DNA from: Ailanthus altissimus
Taxonomy: Eukaryota; Streptophyta; Magnoliopsida; Sapindales; Simaroubaceae
Direction of reading: 5' to 3'
Length of the DNA: 64,000 bases
Assembly (NCBI GenBank): GCA_946807835.1
Contig: OX327702.1
Location: 16,492,001-16,556,000 of the forward strand
Part shown: positions 49,454-60,859 of the stretch, piece by piece
Layout of the letters: every line of letters begins with the position of its first letter
Numbering within the stretch: position 1 is the first letter of the stretch
Program-made: the position numbers and the translations under genes
Notes under the pieces: model-generated
Databases searched by the model: none
The model's input: only the letters and a program-made list of their open reading frames with translations
Told to the model about the DNA's origin: nothing

Positions 49454-49753
49454 GTAGTCCTTTAACCTGAGTACCATGGTGGGCTTGTAAGTAATCCATT
49501 ATACTTTGGTTCCACGCATGTCACAGACCTTTCATGGTGTGACTGTTGGGTGTCGCTGAGTATGGTCCGATGCTTATAGAGTTTGGTGTGTACAGATATG
49601 GAAGTAGTCCTTTGACCTGAGTACCACGGTGGGCTTGTAAGTAATCTATCATACTTTAGTTCCACGCATGTCACAGACCTTTCACGGTGTGACTGTTGGG
49701 TGTCGCTGGGTATAGTTCAATGCTTATGGAGTTTGGTGTGTACAGATATGGAA
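49454..49753 (+). repeat. Tandem duplication of 150 bp within the LTR
   Basis: Two copies beginning 'gtagtccttt' at 49454 and 49604, both ending 'gtgtgtacagatatgga'. About ten differences, mostly transitions. Confidence 0.9.
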
Positions 49754-50450
49754 TCCGTCAGCTCACATGGATGAGTTATATATATCAAAATGCTCAAAGA
49801 CTGTATCTTAGAAAGTCTTATGGCCATAAGGAAAAAACTCAGGAAAAGAGTTTCCTACAGGGTTAAACAATATTGTAAAAGTGTTTGTATATATTATTTA
49901 CTAAAATACATGTCTAGAGATAAGTTCACAGATGAGCACGTAGAGATTTGACGATAGTGATCTATATCCCTGCTCTTCTAGGATATGATTAACGGAAGGA
50001 TTATACATATGCGCTATGACCTCAAGTTGTATGGTTTACTGCACTGATTTGTAATATCCGTGATGTGTGCATGGGGCATCGATCTCGGACTCACAGAATA
50101 GTTTTGTTTGACAAATCAAGAGTGTACCTAGAGAGTCTCGTAATATGAAGTGTACTCATTGTGCACTGGGACAGGGTACCGGATTGAATAGTTCGATCTA
50201 GAAAATTCCAGTAGACCGGACATTTACTTCGATTTTGCTCCGGTCGTGCACGTGTCAAAACTTAAGAGTTAAATATATCAATTAGTTAATAATTAGTTGT
50301 TGACTAATGGGATGTTGACACATGGCACATATGAGCCAATTATTGTTTGATTTAAAAATTATTAAAATGACCTTATTTGTTGGACAAATAATATCATTAT
50401 TTTATTCATTAAATTGTTCATTGAATAAAATAATAATAATAATATATGAT

Positions 50451-52694
50451 TGTTGTGATATGGTGTGTGATGTGTATAGATGTATATAATTTTAAAAATT
50501 AAATAAGCAACGGAAGTATTTATACATATTATACAATATGTAACAAATTCAAGCATGTAATCACATGTATGATCATTCAAGTACATATATATCTCATATA
50601 TATTTCATGCATGATATAAAATGAATAGCAAATAGATAACCTACCCGGTTATGAAGGTAGCTTTACAATTCTTCAAGAACTCCAAGCTTCAATTTGTTGA
50701 GCTCACCTTGAAAAGTTCCCTTACACAATTCTAGTTCATAACTAAATCCGGTGGGATTGTGAAGCTAGAATGGCAGCCTTGAATTTCCAGTAAAGGATTG
50801 TTTTAACACTTAAAACAATTTGTCTATATGAGTGATTACTACCAAGAAATGAGAAGAGTTAATAGTTTTCTTTTGTTCTTTACAACTCTTTATGTTGAAC
50901 CTTAGTAAGCCTTTGTATTTTCTCTCAACACTTTGAGAAAAACACTTAGGAAATGCTCTCAATTCTCTCTTCTTTCTCATTGAACGAAATTTACTCTTTC
51001 TTACACTCAAATTGAACTTTTTCAATTCTTTCTTAAGTGTAAAGAATGATTTCTCTTAGTGCTCCACCACCACTTAACCATGTTTGCCATTACAAACATT
51101 AATCTATCATATTTTTCACTCACCAATTTGATTCAACCATTTAAATCAATTTCTAGAGAGTAAATGACATTTAATTAATGTTAAGTGGTTTTACCACTTC
51201 CTTAGTGCATCATTTAAGAATTACTAAGTGGTCAACATTCCTTATTATTAATAACAAGTGCATTCTCCATTAGTAAATAGTGTTTGCCACTTATTCCAAT
51301 TAATAATAATAATTTGATTAATATATAAAATATTAATAATTCAAAACTATTTTGAATATTTACATTTACCATATATGTATTTACCAAGCAAGGTAAATGG
51401 GTAAATACATGGTAAATAATTTATAGAGTAAGATTATGTCACTTGTCAATTTCTTATTGGTTAACAACTCTTGTAAACCAATAATGTATTTTACCTTCAA
51501 TTATTGACAAGTGAATAATAAAAGGAACCTTGAAACATTTTTCATTTTGTTGGAAATTGTTGGATCAATTGTTCAATCCAATTCGCTGCCCCAGTCTACA
51601 ACGAGTACACTTCATATTGTGAGACTCTCTAGGTCCATGCCCGATTTGTCATATGAAACTATTTCACACCTCTGTGAACAATGTCCCACACACATGTTAC
51701 AGATATTACAAAACGGCGCATTAGACCATACAAGTTCAGGTTATAACATATTCGTATAATCCTTCCATCATAAATATCCTAGAAGAGCGGAGATATAGAT
51801 CAACACCGTCAAGTCTCCATGTGCTCAACCATAAACTTATCTCTAGATTTGTATTTCAATAAATAATATCCGTAAACACTTTTATGATATTATTTTCCCA
51901 AGAAATTCTTGGATGTCTGCTTATGGCCATAAGACTTTCTGAAATACAATCTTGGAGTTGCAGGATATTTTACTCACCCAATTGAGTTGATGGATCCAAT
52001 ATCTGTACATACCGGACTCCATGAGCATCGGACCATACCCAACGACACCCAGTGGTCAGACCATGAAAGGTATCTAACATGTGTGGAACCAAAGTATGGT
52101 GGATCACTAATAAGTCCACCGTGGCACTCAGGTCTAAGGACCATGAATACTTCTTAACTCGAAAGATCCTTCATTTACGGCTTTATGGGATGTCTATTGG
52201 AGATCTTTGTGAGTCTGTTCAATATTCAGTCCTTACTGAATACTTGTATCTCTATACGAGTTTCCACTAAACTCATGGTCTGCTAAGACTAACCATCTGG
52301 ACTATCCAGATATAGACATACACTGATCTATATATATATATTAAGATCTTCACTAACAGATCCGCATTAGTGAAGGTAGATCAGGAACATTAAATTTAAG
52401 AACATATTTGCATAACAACATTTCCTAGCACCATTTGCAACCCATTGCAACTATGTCATTATTAATATATTCTTAGGTCTTTGTCCCATTTCAGACAAGG
52501 CTCTAACTCTTTAGATTTTACAGACTCTTAGTTCTGATCTAAACTCTTTCAGATCATACAATGTCTAAAACGTTACAAGCATCTTACCATATTTATAAAT
52601 AAAATAATTAGTGATGTATTGAAATCATAAATGTATAAACATAAAGTAAATATTTATACATAAAATGGATGACACGTAAGCACAAATCCCAATA
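50451..52694 (-). mobile_element. Solo LTR of the 2-kb copia family (2244 bp), target duplication ATGAT
   Basis: TGTTGTGATATGG...AAATCCCAATA (family end CCAACA with one change), flanked by ATGAT at 50446-50450 and 52695-52699. It is the inverted equivalent of 14964-17240. It was inserted into a same-family LTR of opposite orientation, so the two form a partial palindrome. Confidence 0.93.
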
Positions 52695-52924
52695 ATGATA
52701 TTAAACAATTAATTTTTTATTTAAATTAGCATGTGTTTTTACCATGATTTGAATAAAATAATAATAATAATATATGATATGATTAAATAATTTATTTAAT
52801 ATTAATTAAATGATAAGATGAGTATAAATAGGTGGCATTTGTTGATGTAGGTCTTAAAATATTTCTTAATAATGAGAAAGTATTTTTCACATTTAGTTTA
52901 GATTAAGGCCAAGTTCATTTAAAT

Positions 52925-53180
52925 AAAACACTAATGGCAAATATAATGGATGTCATTAGGTGAGAAAATGAAAGAGAATAATAAAAAAAAACACTAATGG
53001 CAAACATAGTGAATGCCATTAGCTGAGAAAATGAAAGATAATAATAAACAAAATACTAATGGAAAATATAATGGATGCTATTAGATGAGAAAATGAAAGA
53101 TAGTAATAAACAAAATACTAATGGCAAATATAATGGATGTCATTAGGTGAGAAAATAATAAAAAATAATAAACAAATAAA
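52925..53180 (+). repeat. Four tandem 62-bp units, each with an inverted repeat
   Basis: 'ctaatgg' starts units at 52931, 52994, 53056 and 53118. The best unit has CTAATGGCA...TGCCATTAG, an inverted pair around 11 bases, and then 'ctgagaaaatgaaaga'. It lies within the 48842-53670 LTR and is absent from the other family members read here. Confidence 0.88.
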
Positions 53181-53671
53181 AAAGCAATTAATTACTCCAT
53201 TAATTATCAAAAATTTGTGCAAGGGGTTAAGAGAAGTGAGAAATGTGAATTTTATCAAGTGTTAGAAAATTCTCTAAAGTGTTGAGAGTACAAAAACACA
53301 ACTCTTTCATTTTTCCTCATCTATTTGTTTGGTCACCTATACTATAAGGTAGAAATAAGGATTCAAGAGTTGAATCATTTATTGAAACTGCTATTCTAAC
53401 TTCTTCAAGCCCACCGTGTTGAGGAACTAGAATTGTGAATAGGTTACTTCAAAGGCGAGTACTCCGATTTGACCAAATACCAAAGACTTGATAATGTACT
53501 TGATGTATTTTACATTTATGAGATAACATGTAAAGTTTATTTGTGTTTATCATTGAGTAATTTGTATTTCGCTCATCTACTGCACATGTATGTATGTGAT
53601 ACGTATGCTATATTTGAAAAATAGACACAAACCCACATACATGCACCCTAAGTTTAAAATCACTCACAAAA

Positions 53672-55745
53672 ATAGCAAATAGTGGGAACAGTAGTACATT
53701 AAGTGGGAACATACATGGTGTTTTTTATAAATAATTTATTTTTTGTAACATATATAAAAATTAAATTTATGTATTATATTATGTGAATTATTTTCAATGG
53801 TAATCGGCAATGTGTTAAGAATATAAAAGTGGAGATATAGGCTATTTTCTAGGTGAAAACAACAAATAATGAGAATATATAGTATATTAAGTAGGAACAT
53901 ACATGATGTTCTTTGTGATTAATTTATTTTTTGTAACATATATGAAAATCAAACTTATGTAAGATCCTCATAAAATAGCTTCCCTCTTATATTATATGAC
54001 TTATTTTCAATGGTAACCAACAACGCACTAAAAATGTAAAAGTGGAGAAATTAACACTTTTCTAGATGAAACCAACAAATAGTAAGAACATGTATTATAC
54101 TAAGTAGGAACACACATGATGTTCTTTGTAATTAATTAATTATTTTTATTTTTTACAACGTATATGCAAACTAAACTTATGTAATAAAATAGTTTTCCTT
54201 TATATTATGTTACTTATTTTCAATGGTAACTGACAACGCGCTAAAAATGTAAAAGTGTGGTTAGATCCTTTTTTAGGTGAAAACAACAAATAGTGGGAAT
54301 ATATAGTATATTAAGTGGGAACATACATAATGTTCTTTGTGATTAATTTATTTTTGTTAACATATATAAAAACCAAACTTATGTAGGACACTCATAAAAA
54401 TAACTTCCCCTTATATTATGTGAATTATTTTTAATGGTAACTGACAATGCGCTAAGAATGTAAAAGTTGAGATATAAGCCATTTTCTAGGTAAAAACAAT
54501 AAATAGTGGGAACATACATTATGTTCTTTGTGGTTAATTTATTTTTTTATTTTTTTGTAACATAAATAAAAATCAAACTTATGTAGGATACCTATAAAAT
54601 AACTTTCCCTTATATTATGTGACTTATTTTCAATGGTAATCGATAACGCGCTAAAAATGTAAAAGTAGGGATATAGGCTTTTTTGTGGGTAAAAATAAAA
54701 AATAGTAGAAACATATAGTATATTAAATGGGAACATATATGATGTTCTTTATGATTAATTTTTTTTTTGTAACATATATGAAAATCAAACTTATTTAAGA
54801 CACCTATAAAATAGATTCCCCTCATATTATGTGACTTATTTTCAATGGTAACTGACAACACGCTAAGAATGTAAATGTAAGGATATAAGCTTTTTTTTGG
54901 GTGAAAACAGTAAATAGTAGGAATATGTAGTATATTAAGTGGAAAAGTACATGGTGTGTCTTTGTGATTAATTTATTTTTTTTGTAACATATATGAAAAC
55001 CAAACTTTTATAGGACACTCATAAAATAGCTTCCTCTTATATTTTGTGACTTATTTTCAATGGTAACTCACAATGCACAAAGAATGTAAAAGTGAGGATA
55101 TAGACAATTTTTTAGGTGAAAATAATAAATAGTAAGAACATGCAGTATATTAAATAGGAACATATATGATATTCTTTGTGGTTAATTTATTTTTTGTAAC
55201 ATAAATGAAAACTAAACTTATGTAAGACACCTATAAAATAACTTCCCCTTATATCATGTGATTTATTTTTAATTGTAACCAATAACGTATTAAGAATGTA
55301 AAAGTGGGGATATAAATTCTTTTATGAGTGAAAACTGCAAATAGTGGGAATCAAACTTATGTAGGACACTTATAAAATAACTTTCCCTTATATTATGTGA
55401 TTTATTTTTAATTGTAACCGATAACGCGCTTAGAATGTAAAAGAGGAGATATAAACCCTTTTATGAGTAAAAACTGTAAATAGTGGGAACATGAAGTATA
55501 TTAAATAAGAACATACATAATATTTTTTGTAATTAATTTATTATTTATTTTTTATAACATATATAAAAACTAAACTTATGTAAGACACCCATAAAAATAG
55601 CATCCTTATATATTATGTAACATATTTTTAATTGTAACCTACAACGTGCTAAGAAATTTTTCTTGGTGAAAATAATGAATAGTGAGAACTTGTAGTATGT
55701 TAAGTGGGTACATACATAATGTTATTTGTAATTTTTTTTAAAATT
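53672..55745 (+). repeat. Satellite array, unit about 195-225 bp (right part)
   Basis: About nine or ten units in the same orientation as 48031-48841, marked by 'gttctttgtgattaattta' at about 53905, 54120, 54331, 54515, 54740, 54955 and 55170. One unit near 55340 is shortened. Small open stretches in the minus strand are by-products of the repeats. Confidence 0.92.
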
Positions 55746-56070
55746 TTATAAAGTAATTGAAATTGGAATTGAAGTTATAACATCTAACGTAACTGAAATT
55801 GAATTTAAAATTTAAATTAGAATTATAATATTTAATATAATTAAAAATTTATTTAAAATAATTTAAAATTAAAATTATCTTATTTTTTATAATTAAAATT
55901 AAAATTAAAACTGTAATTAGAATTAGAATTAGAATTTTTAATTAACTGAAATTGAATTTGAATTTGAAATTACAATATTTAACGCAATTGAAATTAAAAT
56001 TAAAATTAAAATTAAAATTATAATATTTAACGTAATTAAAATTAAAATTAAAATTTTATAATTTAAATAA
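55746..56070 (-). repeat. AT minisatellite in inverse orientation, next to EMC5
   Basis: Reads TTATAATATTTAACGTAATT and (AAAATT)n on the plus strand, the reverse complement of the core and hexamers of the 33.6-40.3 kb arrays. It begins within a few bases of the end of the second satellite and stops about 270 bp before the EMC5 start codon. Confidence 0.85.
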
Positions 56071-56338
56071 TAAAAAAAAATTTCATTTATAAATTATTTG
56101 ACTATAAAATTTTAAAAAATTTTAAAATTTAAATATAAAAAAAAACCCAACAAATTGGCCTTTACGACAAATTTCCATTTTACTATAACAATGCGACACC
56201 GTTTAAGCGAACGAAGTAAACGAACGTAATCATTAAGCTTTGCTCGGGGGAGTGAGCGACAAAATCTCTTGCTTGGGTGTTTCAGCCGGCAGATCCCGTG
56301 AAAGATCGGAGAATCAGAGAAACGAACCAAACGAAATA
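56071..56338 (+). promoter_or_regulatory. Putative EMC5 promoter and 5' UTR
   Basis: Non-repetitive sequence with rising GC content between the minisatellite and the EMC5 ATG. The 5' UTR probably includes 56250-56338 ('gggagtgagcgacaaaatct...'). I cannot place the transcription start; TATA-like text near 56105 overlaps the repeat edge. Confidence 0.4.
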
Positions 56339-56760
56339 ATGGGTATAGGCTTCTTTGTTGGAATATTTGGAGTCTCCATTCTCGCTCATGCCGCCTATTC
56401 AACCGTTCAATGTAAATCCCCTCACCCAGCATCTATATCTGTTTGTGTTTGTGATTTGATTGCTGATTGGGTGGTTTGAAAGAAATTTTGGATTTAATAT
56501 TTTGGGTTTGCAGATAGGGGATTGCTGAAAATTATGGAGGAGGAGTTTTCAAATCCTCCAATGAATGTGAGTGCTGCTGCCATTTTCTTTTTAGATTTTT
56601 TTTTCTTTCTATAAGAATAAACATTCTATGTATTTATTATTTTTATTTTGGAAATCCAGGTGGTGATCGAGTTGCTACTAGGATTATTTTTATGTTTGTG
56701 GGCAGCACTGACTGTGCCAGGGAAGTTTCTGTCTATACATCCCGATTCCGATGAAAATAG
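56339..56760 (+). CDS. EMC5: ER membrane protein complex subunit 5, exons 1-3 (partial)
   Basis: EMC5 (MMGT family) is a small subunit of the ER membrane complex that inserts tail-anchored and multi-pass proteins. Exon 1 (56339-56411) encodes MGIGFFVGIFGVSILAHAAY, then STVQ, and ends at a GTAAAT donor. Exon 2 (56514-56566, after TTTGCAG) encodes YRGLLKIMEEEFSNPPMN, donor GTGAGT. Exon 3 (56660-56760, after AATCCAG) encodes VVIELLLGLFLCLWAALTVP, then GKFLSIHPDSDENR, donor GTATGT. Phases join without a break. Residues 3-22 and about 43-62 form two membrane segments; the loop YRGLLKIMEEEF and the motif PGKFLSIHPDSDENR are family signatures. About 75 of some 104 residues are present. The expected C-terminal exon (a DFMIFNHRG-type block) is not found up to 64000, so the gene is either truncated or has a very long, transposon-filled intron 3. 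Confidence 0.88.
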
Positions 56761-58205
56761 GTATGTTGGTTTTTGTCACTTTGGATCAATTTTGCATATT
56801 TCGTGTAGCCTTAAAGCCCTGGTATTAAATTAGGGTAAGTTTATAACTGTTTCGCTTCAAAGTACAGTAGTTTAGCTTTTGGTGAACACCCACTTTCACT
56901 TGGCAGCCAACAGTTACCAACTATCCACCCAGTAGCAAGTGATTCTATTCCATAGTAATTGCAGATTAAAAGCCATAGCACCTCAATCTCTAACATAGCC
57001 TTAGTCCAAGATGATTGTAGAGTGCACTCTGTATTGAGTTGCATACTCATTCTGCTATTCTTTGCAGCTTGCATCTGCAAAGTATAACTTACATCGACCT
57101 AATTTCACATGATGCCTTAAATTGAATTGCTTGCCTGACTGCCGTTCTTGCAGTTAAATGAACCAGATCCAAAGCATTGCCTTTTATTGAGTTTGTTCAA
57201 TGTGTTATCTTTTTCACATTGCAGGAGGAAGATCATATCTATTCAAAAACATTTCAATATTGATGCTATTACAAATTTTTTGTTGTTATCACTAAATTAG
57301 CACACCAAGATGGGATAGTAGAGGGATTTCAATACAAAGATCCCTATCAAGTAGGAGTACATAACTTTATACTTTACTGGTTCCAATTATGGAAAGTTTT
57401 ATGTTTATATGAATAAAGTTGAACATAAATGAAGAAACTATTATTTATACAGTTATAACACATTAATAGTCCTTGAGCAGGGGCTGGCTTTATAAAATCA
57501 TGGTGTGTGATGCATTTTGATCTGCTGGATGTGGCCATTTGTACCTTGTATAGCTCAATTTCAGTGTCTCCACATAGAGACATACAACAGGCATAGCAAA
57601 AGACATATTCTTGCTTTGTTTTTTCATTTTTGTACTTTTTACATCGTTGAAGAGTTTATCCTATGGTGCCTAATTCATGTAAATTGACACTAAGTTTTCC
57701 TCCGAGTCCACAAATGTGCTTGCTAGGATCATATAGACCCTTAAACTCCATATTTGGAATCTAAAATGTAGAGGTTTCCTACTACTTCCATGTCTAAAGT
57801 TAATGTCTGCTCCTTCTTGAATATGTATATATATATATAATATATATATATATTAGGGAGTGGGAGTAAACACAAAATTTTAACTAAAATGTCTATAAGC
57901 ATGCATTTTGGCCATTAAAGTAAATTTCTTTAAGTTATTTGTATACTTCAAATATATATGGTAACATTTCCATTTATGTTCTTAGATGTGAACTTAATAC
58001 CATGTTTAAATTGAATAGCAATACGGGGCGACTTGAAACTCTTAACTGTTTGAAAAAGTCTGACACTCTTAACTCTTGTTCTAACTCTAAATATGGTCTT
58101 CTATGACTGGGATCAAGTGTGTACAACAAATTTCATGCAAATGCATCAAGGGTACCTCTCTTTAGTACGAATAATGTATAATGGCTGTATGGCAGATAAA
58201 CCTAC
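56761..58205 (+). other. EMC5 intron 3 or downstream sequence
   Basis: No TE or gene recognised in most of it. A (TA)n-rich patch lies at 57822-57856. A possible 3' exon at 57225-57300 is listed separately. Ends where the LTR starts at 58206. Confidence 0.5.
57225..57300 (+). other. Candidate alternative terminal exon of EMC5
   Basis: A strong acceptor (a T/C-rich run then TTCACATTGCAG) precedes G AGG AAG..., which would join exon 3 in frame and add about 25 residues beginning RKIISIQKHFNID and ending LLLSLN before TAG at 57298-57300. The sequence does not clearly match the EMC5 C-terminus. It may be a cryptic site. Confidence 0.25.
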
Positions 58206-58836
58206 TGTTGGAGAGGGTGCTTACATGTCGTTCCTATATTATTTGAATATTAACTATTTAATACTTATGCAATATACATTTCGAATAAAATCATTAATAT
58301 TATTATAAATGGTAAAATGCTTGTAACGTTTCAAACATTGTATGATCTAAAGGAGTTTAGATGGTTTAAAGGAGTTTAGATTAGTGTTAAGAGTTAGCAA
58401 CGTTAAGAGTTATAAGTGCTAAGAGTTAGCGACGTTAAGAGTTAGAACGTTATAAGAGTTAGCAAAATTGAAGAAGTTAGGGCCTTATTTAAAATAGGAC
58501 AAAGACCTGAGAATATACTAGTAATGACATAGTTGTAAAGAGTTGTAAATGGTGTTAGGAAACGTCATTATGCAACTATATTATCAAACATTATGTTCTT
58601 GATCTATCTTTATTGATGCGGGTTTATCGGTAAAATATTTTTATATAGATCAGTGTATATTTATATCTGAATGGTTCAGATGGTTAGTCTTAGCAGACCA
58701 TGGGTTTAGTGGAAGCTCGTATAGGCATACAGATATTCAATAAGGATTAGATGCTGAACAGACTTATGAAGACTTTTAATAGACATCCCATAAAAGTCAT
58801 AATAATAGGTCTTCTCGAGTTGAGTAGTATTCGTTG
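58206..58836 (+). mobile_element. Copia-family LTR, 5' part, plus orientation
   Basis: Starts TGTTGGAGAGGGTGCTTACATG and follows the family through 'gatcagtgtatatttatatc', 'ggttagtcttagcagaccat' and 'ctcgagttgagtagtattcg'. About 0.7 kb of LTR middle is then deleted, and the sequence continues from 58837 with 'tgacaagtggcataatt', the later part of the LTR. Confidence 0.8.
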
Positions 58837-60075
58837 TGACAAGTGGCATAATTTGGACTTTTAATTGTTTAACTTAGAAATGACTAAAATGACCTTACTT
58901 GTAAGACAAATAAAGTTATTTATTTATTCAAAATAGTTTTGAATAAATATTTTGAATAAATAAAATAATAAAATAGTTATTATTATTAGTCAAACAAGTT
59001 AAAATAAAGGGATATGGGCATACATTGCTTGATAAGCCATGTGTTCAACAAATTAAAATTTATTTTGATTATAAAATGGAAAAATTATTTTTTCATTTTT
59101 CAAAAGACATGACCGGCTAAATACTAGTGTTTTGCTCATTTTAGTTAGTCGAAGAGACAAACCTATAGATGAGAATTTCTTGGCCATGAATGGTGTTGGG
59201 CCATTTGTGTTGAAATCAAAATGGAAATGTGTCTTCTTTGATTTGAGTGGTTCGGCCAAATGAATACTAATATGCAAAATGTTTTGTATAATTGGAGACA
59301 TAAATCCATGCTTGGTGGGGCACATGTATTGACTAATAAAGGAGGAAAATTCTTATAAAAGATGAAATTGTTTCATTTAATGATTGCTTTTTGGTTTGGC
59401 CAATTTTAAGGGTGAAAAAGAAAAGCTTTTCAAGTGTTGAAAAAGGTTACTATTTATCTTTCAAGTGTTTAAAGGTGAATTTGCTTGTTAACAAGTTCTT
59501 TGATGATTCTCTTAGTTAACAATCTCTGTTTCAAAACTTTATTACCATAGACAGCTTCTTCAACCTCTTTCACCATACTCTCAAAAAGATTGTCATCATC
59601 ACAAGAAACCAACATTTTCTTTATTTTAATCCTCTATTTTCTCTTCTATTATCATCATAAAAACACTAGCAAAAAGAAAAAAAAAACAGATACAAAGAAC
59701 GTAGAAAAAATTAAACTGATACTCAATAAAGAGTAGCGTTTGCAAAAGAATTAAGTGTAAGATTTTAAGACAAATATTAATCTTATCCTAAACCAAGTAG
59801 GTTTAGGATTAATTCTCAAGTACCCAAATTCTCTAGTACCTAAAGATTTTAAGACAAATATTATGTTTAGGATTAATTCTCAAGTACCCAAATTCTCAAG
59901 TACCTAAATTCTCTCGCAACAAGGATTAATTCCACTTGGTTTAGGATAGGATTAATATTCGTCGTAAAATCTAGCATAACTTCATTCTTTTGTAAACGCT
60001 ACTCTTTGCTGAGTATTAGTTTGATTTCTTCTGCGTTCTTTGTGTCTGTTTTTTTTTTCTTTTGCTAGTCTTTTG

Positions 60076-60270
60076 ATGATGATAATGAAAGAGAAAATAG
60101 AAGTGACTAGGATAAAGAAGATGTTAGTTTCTTATGATGATGACGGGTCTTTTGAGAGCATGGTGAGACAAGCTGAAGAAGCTGCCCATGGTGATGAAGA
60201 CTTGAAACAGAGACTGTTAACTGAGAGAATCATCAAAGAACTTGTTAACAAGTTAAAAGATGAACAGTAG
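60076..60270 (+). CDS. Short ORF on the right arm of the palindrome, unknown function
   Basis: 64 codons from ATG at 60076; the upstream open frame to 60040 has no ATG. The product is charged and probably helical: MMIMKEKIEVTRIKKMLVSY, DDDGSFESMVRQAEEAA, then ERIIKELVNKLKDEQ. No signal peptide or membrane segment, and no family recognised. The inverted copy on the left arm starts similarly (MMIIEEKIED) but meets a stop at once, so only this copy is open. It stops where LTR-like sequence begins ('catttttcaacacttgaaaa'), so it may be a captured exon fragment and not a full gene. Confidence 0.35.
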   Translation: MMIMKEKIEVTRIKKMLVSYDDDGSFESMVRQAEEAAHGDEDLKQRLLTERIIKELVNKLKDEQ

Positions 60271-60859
60271 CATTTTTCAACACTTGAAAAGCTTTTCTTT
60301 CTCACCCGTAAAATTAGTCGAACAAAAAAGCAGTCACCAAATGAAACAATTTCGTATTATATAAGTAATTTTCCTCTTTTCTTAGTTAATACATGTTCCC
60401 AACCAAGCACAAATCCATGTTTTCAATTATACAAAATATTTTACATATTATAATTCATTTGGCTGAAACATTCAAACCAAAAAAGACACATTTTCATTTT
60501 GATTTCAACACAAATGGCCCACCACCATTCATGGCCAAGACATTCCCATTGTAGGCTTGTCTTTTTGATTAAATAAAATGAGCAAAACTCTAGTATTTGG
60601 TAGGCCATTTCTTTTTGAAAAATTAACTTTTACATTTTATAATCAAAACAACTTTTGATTTGTCAAACACATGGCCTATTAAGTAATGCATGCTCATATC
60701 TTTTTATTTTAACTTGTTTGACTAATAATAATAACTATTTTATAATTTTATTTATGCAAAACTATTTTGAATAAATAATTGACTTTACTTGTCTTACAAC
60801 AAGGTCATTTTAGTCATTTCCAAGTAAAATAATCAAAGTATAAATTGTGTCACTGGTCA

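Larger units (their letters stand above)
48842..53670 (+). mobile_element. Copia-family LTR in the satellite array, itself split by another LTR
   Basis: Starts TGTTGGAATTTGTGCTTACG and ends near 53670 after 'cccacatacatgcaccctaa'. Without the nested LTR and duplication it is about 2.58 kb, enlarged by two internal duplications. The right end carries 'aagcccaccgtg..gaggaactagaattgtg', the family block near the LTR 3' end. The right edge and a target duplication could not be fixed. Confidence 0.8.

Noticed and set aside
48031..55745. CRISPR-like array
   Set aside because: Units of about 215 bp are repeated throughout their whole length with no unique spacers, in a plant genome; this is a satellite.
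57374..58308. Small open frames of about 70 codons downstream of EMC5
   Set aside because: No similarity recognised, no splice logic, and one (58093-58308) runs into the LTR start.
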